Shown in pieces: positions 1 through 12,900 of a DNA stretch of 64,000 nucleotides. This DNA comes from Maylandia zebra (Eukaryota; Chordata; Actinopteri; Cichliformes; Cichlidae). The notes under the pieces are model-generated. The model worked only from the letters and a program-made list of their open reading frames with translations. It did not search any database and was not told the origin of the DNA. How positions within the stretch are numbered: position 1 is the first letter of the stretch; the number at the start of each line of letters is the position of its first letter. The translations under genes were made by a program, and so were the position numbers. The DNA is taken from assembly GCF_041146795.1 (NCBI RefSeq), contig NC_135175.1, positions 31,189,075 through 31,253,074 on the forward strand, in the 5' to 3' direction.

Positions 1-272
1 CTAGCAACGTACACCTGGCAGTTTAGATTAAGGTCAGAGTGCATTCACAACATAAATGAACCGTACGGGAGGAACACTACCTCCTCCAAAGGGTCTTTAT
101 TACTGTGCTCACATGTGCACAAAAGAAACGCAACGGGGTGCAAATTAAACCAGAGTTCAATTTGAATGAAGTAAACACAGCAGGTGTGAAAGCACCCTAA
201 GTGTGTTTGAACTCTGTGGCGCGATGTTTGCAGTCTGCGTTCAAATGCAGAAAGGCAGAGATCATCACTCAC

Positions 273-2643
273 CACATGAGTTTCCTTAGAAGCTTTGGCC
301 ACAGCATCCCCCCTCTCTGTGAAGTACCTGAGGATTTAAACAGTAGTGATGAAAGGCTCCACTCTCAGTAAAATGACACAAAGGCAGCTGCCGCGCTTTA
401 AAGAAGGATTTACGTCCAACCTACTTGTTGATGTTGGTCTGAAAACCGTCGACTTTGGTTCTCACTGCAGCGATTCTCTCCAAGATTTTCTCCTGTGGTT
501 TAAAAAAACCCAAAAAACCTTAAAGGTCAACGTATTTCTTTATCACATTAATCCAAAAGTTAAAATCAGTGGCTTTATATTCAGTTAAAATGAAAGAGCA
601 GCCAATTAAACAGACGACGTATACCTGGATGGCAACTCCGAAGTCATTTCCATCCTCTATCTTTGGGATGAGGTGCTGAATCCAGCAGGTGACCTGCAGT
701 TTGAACCCAGAGCATTAATCCTCATTTTAAAATCATTCTCATATTGTTCCTGTCTTAGAGCATCAATCAGCCCTCAGAGCGGCAGTGATTCACTCACAGT
801 GATGATGGTCTCTCTAAAAGCGACTATCTCTGGTTTCACTCTCTCTAGCACCATCGTGATCTTCTCGTTCCCCTTGATGAAGCCACACTTCGGCGCTGAA
901 GAGCAGAGAGAACAGATGAAGCTTTTGTTCCCCGTCCCCACAGACATCACATGCTACCTTTCAGTTTTCACATGTGTGACTACAAAAATGCCTTACGCTT
1001 CTTCTTCTTCTTCTCGTCGTCTTCATTCTTGTCGGTCTCCATCTCCTGAGAGAGACATTTTTTTACAGAGTGAGAAAAGATCGGCTTTACCGGGCGTCTT
1101 AAATCAATTAAAAATGTGAAAAATCAGATGTCACAGTAGCAGTCTGTGCACAGCCTTCCTCCTTCTTTTATAATCCTATCTGTGACCCCACAGCAACATG
1201 GCAGGGTGGGGTCATTTTTTGATAATCATAGCACATGTTTTGATGTCTCCATAGGTGCTATACCCCTTTTTCCTTCTGCAAGTGAGGAAGCTGAATATTT
1301 GCACTCACATTAATCCAGTTAAAATTCATTCAGAGCCAATAAAGACACATTCAAAGGTCAAAGCTGTCACAGTGAGATGTGAGTGTGTCGGTCGACTGTG
1401 TCAATTAATGCACTAGTGAAGAGCACGTCAGAAAAGTAACTTTCAGTATATTAAAAAATATAACTGAGATTTCTGGAAGGGCAAAGCTTCTGGTCTCTAA
1501 TGTCAATAGTTTTCTCAGAAAATTTGAGCTTAATTTTTGTGAAACTGTTCCCTTGATTTCAAAAGCTTTAAGGAATATTATGTGCCTTGTATATGACAAG
1601 CTGCAACCAAATATCAGTCCTCTACCTGCAAAGCGGGGTCTTTACAGGCCTCCAAATCTGCTGTCAGAGATCTAAGCTTCTGTCACTATGTTATCCCGAG
1701 CTTCACCCTGAGAGTCTCAGGGTGTTTTATTTTAATTCAATAAACAGATGAAATGAACCAAAAGTTACCGACCTTCACTTATCCCAACTTCTGACCATAA
1801 CTGACCTTTTCTTATTCCTTCTGTATGATATTATAAAGATAAGTTGTTATAATAATGTAATTAGTAGCGTCGTCCTGAATCTTATCTGGATGTCCGGCTC
1901 ATTATAATTCACGAGCCTCAATTAAAGTTGTCCAAACCAACCCAGATTTATTTTAACATGCGTTGGTACAGCCCAAGTTAAATAATATGTCTTATTACAT
2001 GTGCATTTCAAATCACAGTGATTGTGTAAAGCTCCAGAAATATTAACTTCCACGCCTGTGTAGTAAAGTGAGGATATTAGAAAACTCCATGGCACTTTTC
2101 ATAGCTGGGCTGATAGCAGTCTACTAATCAAAAGGTCGGTGGTTCGATCCCCGCCTCCTCAAGTCTACGTGTTGAAGCGTCCTTGCATGAGAGGCAGGGA
2201 ACAAGTTCTTGTGTCAGTGTATGGGTCAATTAATGTTGCCGAATGACCCAGTTTTTCAAAGTAAAAGCCTTCTCACCGTTTTAGTGGACTGAAGCACATT
2301 CATATGGAATGAGTGATCTCAAACACATTCATGTTGGCCATGTTTAGTGAAAGATGAAGCTAAAAGCGTGACAGGCTGCAGCGCTCTCACCTCGTCCTCG
2401 GGGGAAGGAGGGTCTGGTATGGGGATGTCCAGAGGAGCCCTAAGGGAAGCTGTTTCTGTGATGCTGAAGCCCTCATCCTGACAAAATAATCAAATAAAAG
2501 ACAAACACAAGGACAAGAGTGAAGAGCAGTTTTCCCAGATCAAAGGTCACAGAGGCTGTCAGTTAAAATGCTTCACCTTGAGCAGAGAGTCCAGCTTTAT
2601 GATCTTCAGAGGGATGAAGTCAGAGAAGAGAGTTTCTGCCTGG

Positions 2644-2684
<41 letters not shown>

Positions 2685-3135
2685 GAGGGGCCTCAAGTCA
2701 TTATTAAGTCACAAAAGTTGGTTTATTTCAATATTTTACTAATTTAACGCAATCAATGTGTCAACTGACCTCCCGATACAGAGCCTGGCGGAAGTTGTCC
2801 ACCTGTGGAGAAAAGGTGAGCAGACTAAATAAACCAAATAAAACACGGTTCAAGTGCTGACTCACGTTTGTGAAAAGCTTTACTTTCGTTTTCCTGCCCG
2901 CTGCGGGGGACTTTCCGCTGCTTTTCAACTATAACCGACTGCTTTCAAACACACCGGGGCTCAACACTCACACCAAGTCCGCTTTAAAGTCACTGCAGGC
3001 CGCAGGAAGCCGTTTAGCTCCTTTACCTTGCAACCTGCCCTCCTCAGAGAGCGCTTACTCCCAAAAAGCAAAAGCTCACCGACTTACCTTCCCCGCAGTC
3101 GTGCTGCTTATTTTCAGAGTCGCTGCCTTTGACAT
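273..3135 (-). CDS. psme2: Proteasome activator subunit 2 (PA28 beta), 3' end missing
   Basis: PA28 beta forms a ring with PA28 alpha that caps the 20S proteasome and opens its gate, aiding peptide supply for MHC class I. Nine coding exons are visible on the minus strand: 3088-3135 (start codon at 3135), 2770-2802, 2577-2639, 2391-2477, 997-1045, 798-895, 625-693, 425-492 and 273-327. All have GT-AG borders and join in frame into 190 codons. The first exon gives [16 protein letters not shown]. Later exons contain [20 protein letters not shown] and [14 protein letters not shown], which match human PSME2 rather than PSME1. The charged linker (KKKKK, exon 5) lies between the two helical halves. 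The family is about 240 residues, so the last roughly 50 residues lie left of base 1; bases 1-272 are intron. It is head-to-head with rnf31. Confidence 0.93.
2095..2262 (+). repeat. tRNA-derived SINE fragment in psme2 intron 4
   Basis: The stretch holds GGTCGGTGGTTCGATCCCCG, a pol III B-box context, followed by a tail (agtctacgtgttgaagcgtc cttg) typical of teleost tRNA-derived SINEs. The tRNA head is decayed and no matching acceptor stem is visible, so it is not a functional tRNA gene. The rest of this 1.35-kb intron shows nothing recognisable. Confidence 0.6.
2646..2682. repeat. (CA)n microsatellite
   Basis: An uninterrupted CA dinucleotide run lies in psme2 intron 2, just upstream of exon 3 in the gene's direction. 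Confidence 0.95.
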
Positions 3136-3653
3136 GACTAAAGAAACTTTTTTCAGGAATATATTATCATAAATATATCCGCTGGAGCGGTTTAAATGAA
3201 GTCCGACGGCTGCAGCACAGGACAATATGTCTGTCTTGTGGATTTTTTTATTTCCTCATTCACTTTGCTTTCGATTTGATATCGGATGCGCCTCCTACTG
3301 ACTCCCTCCTCCTCTCCTGGCACAGGCTCAGCTTTCAAACTTGAATATCCTGTACATGGCAACCCAGTACACGGTACAGACACCGAGAGGCGTTTACAGG
3401 ATTATTTAAGATGAAGGCGGTTGTCTGCAGAGCAGAATAGTGATTTTAGAATAAATACATTTTCAAATCAATTTCTAAAGAGTTTAAGAATTTAAATATA
3501 TACCGTCAATTTAAAAATGGCCTCTTTTAATCTCCTGTACAGTGTAAGTCTGTAGAATGAACAATAAATTGGATCAGGTTCACTGATACAGCCTCACGTC
3601 AGTTACAGTATAAAGCTGATTTCTTTCACACCCCTAAAGGACCTTTGACAAAA

Positions 3654-3677
3654 GAAACTGAAAAAGAAAATGAAACT
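3654..3677 (+). promoter_or_regulatory. Double ISRE in the psme2/rnf31 divergent region
   Basis: Two overlapping interferon-stimulated response elements read GAAACTGAAA (3654-3663) and GAAAATGAAACT (3666-3677). The second fits the full GAAANNGAAACT consensus bound by ISGF3 and IRFs. A CCAAT box follows within a few bases. The site lies about 0.5 kb upstream of the psme2 start codon and 1.3 kb upstream of rnf31 exon 1, so it could serve either gene. Function is inferred from the motif and the known interferon inducibility of PSME2. Confidence 0.6.
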
Positions 3678-4059
3678 GAGCCAATGAAAAAAAGTCATGT
3701 GGTTTAAACAAAATGTGATTACTTATTATGATCTTCATTGCCTCATCCTGAACGCGTCTTTTGTCTTGTATTTGTATGAAGGAGCTTAATCTGCTGATGG
3801 AGTTCAAGGAGTCAACAAGTCATCAGAGTAAGAGCAAGATTAATGAATGACGTTGGATGTAATATATATACTTCTAGAAGATTGTGCTAAAATGAACGTG
3901 ACTTTGCACAGTAGCTTCTTTTTCGATTGGTCAAGAAACTTGAGAAACATTAAATATATAAAACAAAGGTTTTTATGAGCTGACACATTTCTTTTAAGTC
4001 AAATAAAATAAAACTATACTTTAGAAAAAAGAAAAATAAATGGGAAATTACTTACTCAC

Positions 4060-4565
4060 TTAAAATGAACCTAAATAAAAATGTGGCTGTACCTAATAAA
4101 GTGGCACTCACTGGTAGTACCAAGTTAGACCTTCTTTTGCCTTCAGATCTGTGGCATATCTGCTTCAAGGTTCGATGTGCTGTGCGTTCAGAGATGATCG
4201 TCTGCATGAGAAGTTATTTGATTTACTGTTGCCTTGTTAGCAACTTTAAGCAGTCTGGCCATTCTTCACTGACCTCTGGCATCAACATTTTCACCCAGAG
4301 AACTGCCTTTGACGGGATGTTTTCTGTTTTCCAGACCATTCTCTGTAAACCTTAGAGAGGATTTTGTAGGGGAATCCCAGTTGATCAGCAGTTTCTTAAA
4401 CCAGCTTATCTGGCAACATCAACCATGACATAGTCACTGAAATCACCTTTTACACTATTCTCATGCTCAGTTCGAGTTACTGCCTTATGATTGGCTCATT
4501 TGATATTAGTATTAACAAGCAGCTGAGCTGGTGTCACTAATTAAGTGGCCAGCGAGAGTGGAGGG
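4060..4565 (-). mobile_element. Tc1-like DNA transposon remnant, internally deleted
   Basis: The ends carry the fish Tc1 signature 'tgtacctaataaagtggc' (left) and 'actaattaagtggccag' (right). Between them, minus-strand sequence matches transposase-coding stretches remembered from this family, for example the complement of 'cagtctggccattcttcact gacctctggcatcaac'. It is about 0.5 kb against about 1.2 kb for a full copy, with no long open frame. It lies between psme2 and rnf31. Confidence 0.75.
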
Positions 4566-4945
4566 GATGTTTTTTTTGTTAGGTTTTCTTAATTTAGTAG
4601 TTTTAAATAATTTAGTAGTTTTAAACAACGAAAATTAATGCAATAACTAATGAAAAATACAAATTTGCATCACTGATGATTATTTTTCAAAGATAGTACA
4701 GATAATAAAATACCAGACTCAGGCACATTTTTTTGTCCAAAAAGCTGGTAAAATGTGTCACAACTAACAAAAATGTAAATATAATATGAAATATTTACAA
4801 AATTAATTAAATAATTATTTAATAATTTGGTCGCTGGTCATAATTAATTAAATATTTAATTTTTTTTTAGGCATGATACAACTGGGAGCTTAATAAATAA
4901 ATACATACATAGTAAAGTTAATCATTTTCATGACTACTGTTACTG
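4566..4945. other. AT-rich spacer upstream of rnf31
   Basis: Very AT-rich sequence with TTAATTAAAT-type runs separates the Tc1 remnant from rnf31 exon 1. I see no gene or clear element in it. Confidence 0.6.
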
Positions 4946-4949
4946 GAAT

Positions 4950-5178
4950 ACCGCTTTTATTTTGAAAAGATCACAATCAGACCGGACGTATGGAGGAGTT
5001 CCGCGTTTAAAGCATAAAGCTAGCTTCAGACAGACTGAAGGAGCTCACTGTAGAAGAGGGTCTAACCGCTGGCTTGAAATCTAAAACATGCTGACTTTAC
5101 TGGCGGAAATGTAAAGACTTTATTCGGAGAAGAGGCGACAGAAATAACCGTTAAAAGAAGGCCAGAACAGCTGAGGCG
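4950..5178 (+). other. rnf31: Probable noncoding first exon of rnf31
   Basis: A less AT-rich block ends in a strong donor, CGGCG|GTAAGT after a GAGG run at 5174-5178. It is followed by a 1.7-kb intron with no recognisable content before the ATG exon at 6910. The 5' end is not defined by the sequence; the start given is approximate. Confidence 0.5.
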
Positions 5179-6911
5179 GTAAGTTAACTGATCAGATATG
5201 AAGCTAAGTTATGGAGCTGTGTTAAAGTTTCTGTTTTTAGAGTTTCGTTTTCAGCTGCTGTGAATTGTTATTGTTGGGACTTCAAGACGGTCAAAGTGAC
5301 AAAAAAATCCACCGTCGGGTCCAGTTAATTTGATGTTTTACTGTACAGAAAGTAGCAGGGAGCGGATTTAAAGTGGCGACTGTGATGTGATACTGAACTG
5401 TTTACCTCTGAAACTATGATTAGCCTGGACTTTCCCATCAGATCACATGATTTATTAAAAGTGAAATTATCAATTATAAAGGTCACCGATGACTGTTTGA
5501 TTTACCTGAATGTTGATCCTTCCTGTTGTTATCCTTCCTCTGCCACTCGTGTCCTTTTTCAGTGTGGATTGGCCATTTTTGGATTGATTTTTAAAATAAT
5601 AAACAAGGTTGCAAGTTTTGCACCTAGCTATTTTTTATTTTTTTTATTTAAGGATAAGTATTTGTTAAAGTATATTAAGTATTTAATCTGTGAACACGTG
5701 GAAAAGTTGTGATCAGGCGTTAATACTATGTAGTTGAAGAACGTCTAAAAATCAGGTGGTAACTCAGGTAATCACTGTTATGAAACCATTGTGTTTGACT
5801 TCTGTGTATTGGGTCATTTCATCAAATTCCTTTTATTTGACCAGCTCACATAAAAAAATAAAATAAAAAAGAAACTATGGAGTGATGCCCTTCATAATAG
5901 GAGTTATGGGAAAGGTCAGAAAGTTCAGGTCCCTGCTGTTATTAGACTTCTCAAAAGTCATTTTTCAAGTGAAGACGAGGGCTCAACTTCTTAGGTGTTT
6001 TTATAGCATCATTTTTTGAGAGTCAATTTAAAATTTGTTATGTAGAAAACTACTTGACCTCGTTCCTACAGATGTTTTAGAGTAAATACCTGTTTTTGTG
6101 GCTCTCAGGTATGGAGTCTTGTTTTGCCACCATAATAAAGATTAATACTTACTATCTCAAAATTTTTTTTGTTTTTGTTTTTTTTCACTGGCAGAAACAA
6201 CTTTCCACTCTTATTCCTGATTTAGTTTTCTGTGGGGAACCTTTGTAGAGCTTTTGTATAATTTCAGTAATCTGCTGACATTTTTGGGTCCTTATATTGA
6301 TGCTGTGGTAATGATTTATATATTATCTTTATTTATCCTGATTGTTATTGGTAAATACAAATCATCTATAAAAACTGCATGACTGAACTTTGACATAGTA
6401 GACACACCAATAAGCTGGACATCTTTAACCCTGCAGGAAAGCAGGGTAAGATAGACAGAAAACAGCCCGAGGCCTCAAACGGTCCCTGCATAACAACGTG
6501 GAATGAGGCGTGGCTGGAACCAGCAGGGGACCTGCTCTCCACCTGCAGACAGCCACACCTGCAAAGCTTTATTACAGTAGTTTACAGATCATATTTAATA
6601 ATAAACTGAGTGTCTTGGTCATCTTAACAAAACGCTATCGGAATTTTGAGGTTTAATGTATTTTGAAATTTGGAGGTTACACTGTGAGTTTAGCTTTTTG
6701 ATCTCCTCTGGCAGTCTTTGCTGAGTCTCGCCGCACATTAATGTGACTTTTATGTTTTCCTCTAATCAGTTATTTCTTTTACAAAAACCGTCTCACAGAC
6801 CGAAAATAACAGCGAATTTGCAGTGATTTTCCAAACCAAATAAATCAGCTGATCCTCGATTTTGAAGCCCTGGAACGATCTCTAAAAAGTTCTCTTCTCT
6901 TTCTAACAGCA

Positions 6912-9900
6912 ATGAGCAGCAGTCCTGCGTCCGTCCAGATGGACGAGGCCAGGAGAAGAGCCCAGTCTCTCCTTTCGTCCTCGGGTTCAGCTCAGGAAGT
7001 GAAGGCCGACGTTCAGACGATGGCCACTATCGAGCTGCCTCTGTCGGAGAAGTACCGCCACGTCTCAGCTGAGGTTATGCTGAAGGAGAACTCGGCAGGT
7101 CGTAACAAACAGGAGGTAATCTTTTCTCTTAAACGATCGCTTTAGTGCAGTTTGATGTAACATTTCTGTGTCTGTTTGATCCCCAAAGGTCTACTCAGTT
7201 TTTTTTTTTATTAAGGAAAAAAGATTTTGTGACACTTATCTTTGATTTTTTTGGATGAAAACAAAGATGAAGATATCCACAGGGGAGTGAAAAATTATCT
7301 TCAGCACTGTGGCTTCTGTTAGTAAATTTGTTCCAATCTTAAACTGCTACAGTAGCTTTGCATCATTCATTATTCAAAATAATCCTTATGCATTTTACAC
7401 TGGGACTTGACAGTTCATCCTCTGTCTGAAACGAGCTGTTAGCCCCTCCCCATTTATGTCAGCTTGTTTCTGTTTGGTTACCCCTCTGTAAAAGATTTTG
7501 AGAAGGCCGAATAGGGATTTCCCTCTCTATTATGTCACACAGAACCAGGAGCTTAAAATAAAGTCAGTGTTTGGAGCATTTTTCTTTTCTGTAATCAAGT
7601 TTGAGTATCGATATCATGGGATATAGCAAAACTGCATCACTTCAATGTCTATGACATAGAGAAACAGAAACAAGTATTAGTATCCTGGATGCTTGTATTG
7701 TATTGCATAGTAATTCACAGGAGATATGAATAGGATAGGATATGAAAGCTCTTTTTTTAACCTGCATTTGATACCAGCCTCATCTGCTAGCTGTGATTCA
7801 TTGTAACATTGTTGTTAACTAAATCATCACAAATAATTCATTTGGATGGAATAATGGAGGCAAACTGATTAACATCAATACTCATTTTTCTTCTCACCAG
7901 GTCCTGGAGTCTTTGAATCGATTCATCAAAGCCTTGAGCATCCTGGAGAAGTATGGCTGTAACCTGACCTCTCCCACCAGACCCAGATACTGGAGGAGTG
8001 TCAAGCACAACAATCCTGTTTTCAGGACTACAGTGGATGCCATCAAAGTGAGGAAAAAACTCCATTGTGTCCAAAGATTGTGCAGAAACTTTGACTGAGA
8101 ACCTTTAAGTTTTGTTTAAAAGATTAGGATTGAAATGTGGGTTTTGGTCCACAGGGAGGCCGCAGAGTCCTCTATCTCTACGGTTACACTAACCAGCAGG
8201 TCGACGGCCTCAGCTTTCCCGACGAAGTCGAGGATCCGGATACTGAAAAAGTCGCAGCGGTGACGCTGGAGGTCATGACGCTACGCACGGAAGTGGATAT
8301 GATAGTAAAGGTTTGTATCGACTCCTAAGCAGATCTGATCATCGGTAACATGTGCGTGCAGTTTTGATGTTCCATTTTCTTATGTTTGTTTGTTCAGGGC
8401 ACTCATCCTCACCTAGAACACTTCAAAGAAATCATCCCATTCGTCATCCCAAAGGTGTGTACACGTTTCAAAAGGCTGTCGGCCGAAAAGTTCATTTAAG
8501 TTCATTAAAGATAAAAACAGGCTGAATTAAGATAATCTGTTTTTTAATATTTGTCCTTTTCAGACTTCATTCGTTTTGTTTGTCATGCTGATATTTATTT
8601 ATTTTTGTTAAGGCTCAGATGGTGACTGACTCTGTGGCTAAGCTTCCCGTAGAGGAAAAGAAGCAGCAGCAGCAGCAGCAGCAGGGGGACAAACCTCTGA
8701 TCCTGCCTCTTCCTCCTAAACCTGCTCTGGTGCCAAAACCTTCAACAGGTCAGCTACTGCCACACCTGATGGCCTGGGAGTTTTTATTTTATTTATTTTT
8801 TCATTCCAGCAGTTTTTCTTCTTAACTCTTAACCAAATTAGTTTCTTCTTCATTTGATGCCACAAAGTTAAGAAGCTTTTTTAGAAACTTTGCTGTGCTC
8901 CGAAGCAATTTATAAACTTTGTATAGCATTTTTGAAGACGCACAGTTATGGTAAAATAAAAGTACACCCTCAGGTCTAAAGTTTCCATATCACGTATTAC
9001 ACTGCGTCATTACGTTAAGAACAAAAACAAGTATGGCTTATTTAGAAGGGTTGCCAGGAGAACGCCTCTTCTCTTTAAGAAGAACATGGCAAAGTTGAAC
9101 ACGTCTAAACAAACCACAGGACTCCTGGAACAATGTCCTTTGGACAGAGTGGGCCAAACTCAGCATATCAGCACAAACACCTCATGACACCTACCGGGCA
9201 CAGTGGTGGAGAGGAGATGATTTTGGGATCTTGCAGACACTGAGTAAACCATGAACTCTTCAGTATACCAATGTATTTAAGAGTCAAATGTAAGGAATAT
9301 CTTGTGGTGTTGTTTATCTGAGGATGTATTTAAATTTTGTGAAAAATGGCAACGACCTGATATGTTTTAAAAATGTGGTCTGTTTCGTGTTTGTCTCCAG
9401 GCTCTGCTGCAGTGAGCGGGTGCAGTTTGTGCGGCGGAGACGCGTCTCTGTTTTGCTCGTCATGTGACAATCCACATTTCTGCGACGCATGCGATGACCT
9501 CTTCCACCGACACCCCAACAGAGCCAGTCACAAGAGGGACAAATTACAGCAAACCAAACAAAGTAGGCCGAGTTACATCTGCAAAACAAAAGTCAAACCT
9601 CGGCTCTGCTTGTTTTTTGCTGCTTACTGTTTTAACTCTTCGTCTTTTTCTTGCAGACACCTGCACCATCTGTGGAATTTCTGCTGTCCATGCTCGTTGC
9701 GCCACATGCCTCCAGAGGTTGTGTCTGAAGTGCGACAAGCTGTACCACTCCCACCCTGATCGTAAAGGGCACAACAGGACCATTACTACACCTGCTAAAA
9801 CATCCAGGTGAGAAGAGAAACCCACATTCAGCTCTTTATTTGGCAGCAGATCAAAGCCAGGAAGGACACAGGCTGGATTTGTTCACCATTTCCTTTGTTA

Positions 9901-12900
9901 CAATAAAGGATCAACTTTGTTTGATCAAAACTCCAAAGGTTTTTGCTGAGAATCAAACACCAGGGTCTCTAGAGATCCCTGAAATGTCTTAACAATGTAT
10001 TTTATCACATCTGGGGATCTGCAGCTGTGGAGGAAATGAAGATTAGCTGAAGACGTGTTCTTGTTAGGAGCTGAAAAAAAATGTTGTCCTTCTCCGCTGC
10101 TTTTCAGCCCGTCTCTGTCCCCGTGGGAGTGCTCTCACTGCACTACAGTGAACGAGATGCGAGCCGTTCTCTGCACGACCTGCGAACGGCCTCGACTCGC
10201 CACAGCTGTGTCCACTGTTCTGGAAAGCACCATGTCACTTCCTGCATCGCCGAATGCAGGTAAGAGCAAAGGTTTACACACGCAGCAGGTTACAGGGTGT
10301 CTGTGAATTAACACATTTGCTTATAAAAGGCCCTATAGAGTTTAAAGTTCACTTGCTTATCCACCCTCTTTGTTATTTTAGAAAAAGGGGAAGATCCAAG
10401 TGTAAGAAAAAATGGTTGGAAATTGTTATTTATTATTATTGTTCTCTGTGGTTGAAACCAATTCCTAGAAGTTCCCACTAAGGACAGGAATCCCTGTTTT
10501 GAGGATGAATGAAACTTAAGATATAGCTTAAGATAAACATAGTATTTTTTGACTTATTTGCCCACACACTCAGGCAATATTTTTTAAAGGTATTTATAGT
10601 AAATTTCTGTATTTTAAAAGAGCTGAAACCTTTCAAAATTAACTAAAGCTTTCAAGAGAATAACATCAAACACTATGCGTTTGTGGTTAAAGAATTCATG
10701 CACTGCACTGCATGTAATACCAGGTTGTATCACTAGGGGGGTGCCAAGGGTCAAGGTCACCTTTCTTTTAAACTAGGGAGGTCATCAAGGTCACATCAGA
10801 GGAAATCTCTTAAATATGAGTGGGCAGCTGAAAAGAGATACACGCTGGTAACTGGTGCCCCCTGGTGGTGAAAGGAATAGTTCAAGCCTCAGGAAGTTTT
10901 GTCTTAAATTTTATTTAAGGTGCCATTAAGGTTGACTTAAAGGCTTAAGTTTAATTTTCAGACGCCCTGTGCCCTCGAGTTAAAGTAGAAATGCTTTTAA
11001 CTTATTAAAAGCACAGAACTTTAACTTATTATGGAGGAAACATTTGTTTTTACATAAAAATTCTGCATAATATGTTAAAGTTTGAAAACTATTTGATTTG
11101 AACTGAACTGTGTTGGTGCTCGTTCTCTCAGAGTGGCAGTGTAAGAGCTGCACTGTGATGAATCAGGGCAGCAGCATCCTCTGCGAGGTGTGTGAGCGCC
11201 CCCGTCTGGCCACTCGCCCTCCGGTCTCCTCTGACATGTCCATCCTCAGATCTCTGTCTGACGCAAAGGTTTGTCTCCTGCTGCTGATAACGCTACTAAC
11301 CTGTTTCTTATTTTCTCAGTCTTTACTGTGCTGAGCGTTGGCACAGACTGAGACTACAGATTCCTGCTGAATGAAAACCTTTTCTGTTAGTCTTAGCTCT
11401 GCGGGGAACACATTTATCTACAGTCACTTGTTGTTGGGTTTTCAGTGAAGTAGAGAATTCATAAGAAGACCGATTAATGAAAAACATTAATTTGCTGTTA
11501 AATTATTCTGCTGATTAGATGTTTCTGAGATGTTTTTGGCTAACTCATGTTGTTGTTTCATCGTATGTACAATATATTTAGGTTTGACCTTGTTTGTAAG
11601 ACATTCTACATCAGCGATCCCCAACCCCGGCCCACAGACCGGTACCAGTTACATGAGTTGTTTGGGCCCGGGTGTGAAATTTGTGTTTCAGGGTTTTTAT
11701 CGTTAACTCAGTTTCCCTGGGTCTTTTCCCGTGTTGTAGTTGTGCGTCTTGTTTTGAAAGAAATATTTACATATTACCATAGCGACCAGAGAGGAGGATG
11801 TAGTTGGCGCATTTTAGGAGGACGCTGCTAATAAAGTTACACAATTACACAGTGAATTCTCATTTATTATTATATTTACAAAATACCACAGTTTTTGTCT
11901 TGGGCGTAAATATTGTCTGACATTAAACCGGTCTGTGGCGCAGAAAACGTTGGGGACCGCTGTTTTACATGGTAGCCTCTGTCTTACACCTGCTGTTCTT
12001 TAAGCTTAACAGCTGTACCTATCTCTAGATATAGTCAGTTTTTCTTGTATTAGTCAATAGACCAGGATCCATATTGTCATCATCATCATGGTCAGGATCA
12101 TTATGACGTCCTGAATCACCACCTACCAATCAGATATCTAGACCTTGTCCACAGATAGTAGGAGGACTTAATCCTTTTTTTATAGCATTAAAGTCAAGTT
12201 TAAGCTACACATGAAAATATTACCATAATGTCAGACATAACTTAAAGCACGAATGCCATTCTCACTTGGATTACACTCAGGTTAGTTTAAGTGAGGATGG
12301 AGGTGTCCCAGCAAAGCCTTTGAAGTCATCAGTTTTTGTTAGTGTTTGCTTTACATGCTTTTCTTTCTTCTTCTAGCAGTGGACCTGCCAATTCTGCACC
12401 TTCGCTAACACCAAGGCCTCCACAGTGTGTGAGATGTGCAACATGTCCCCTAAAGATTCTGGTGGACTTTCTCTGCCCCAGTCTCTCCAGCAGACGCCGT
12501 GCGGACCTAAGGACCGGCCACAGCCGAAGCCCCGAGTCAACCTGGAGCTGAAGAGGCAGAAGACGATGAAAGAAGACGGGCTCGCTCTTGTCCGTCACAT
12601 CAGAGTATGGCAAACGTTTCACACAGACTCACCTCAAAACATTTAAATGACATTTTTCAAAATAAATTACAATATTATAGAATTGAAACGCTGGAAAAGA
12701 GAAGATGCATTACGTTTCTCATTCACAGGAAGCAGAACAGCGAGGCATTAGCCCAGAGGAGGTGTACGCCGCTCTGGGCGCGTGCGGTGGCAGCAACGTT
12801 AACCCCTGTGACTGGCTGACCTCAGAGCTGCCTCACCTGCTGGATGAAATCTGCGCCATGGCCGCCTCAGTCCAACTGAACTACAAAATGGGGCGTGTCG

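Noticed and set aside
673-1119. 148-codon plus-strand frame
   Set aside because: It is antisense to psme2 exons 5-7, which give a proven family match on the other strand.
2095-2180. tRNA gene
   Set aside because: Only a B-box-like core is present. No acceptor stem or anticodon arm can be formed, and the downstream text is a SINE body.
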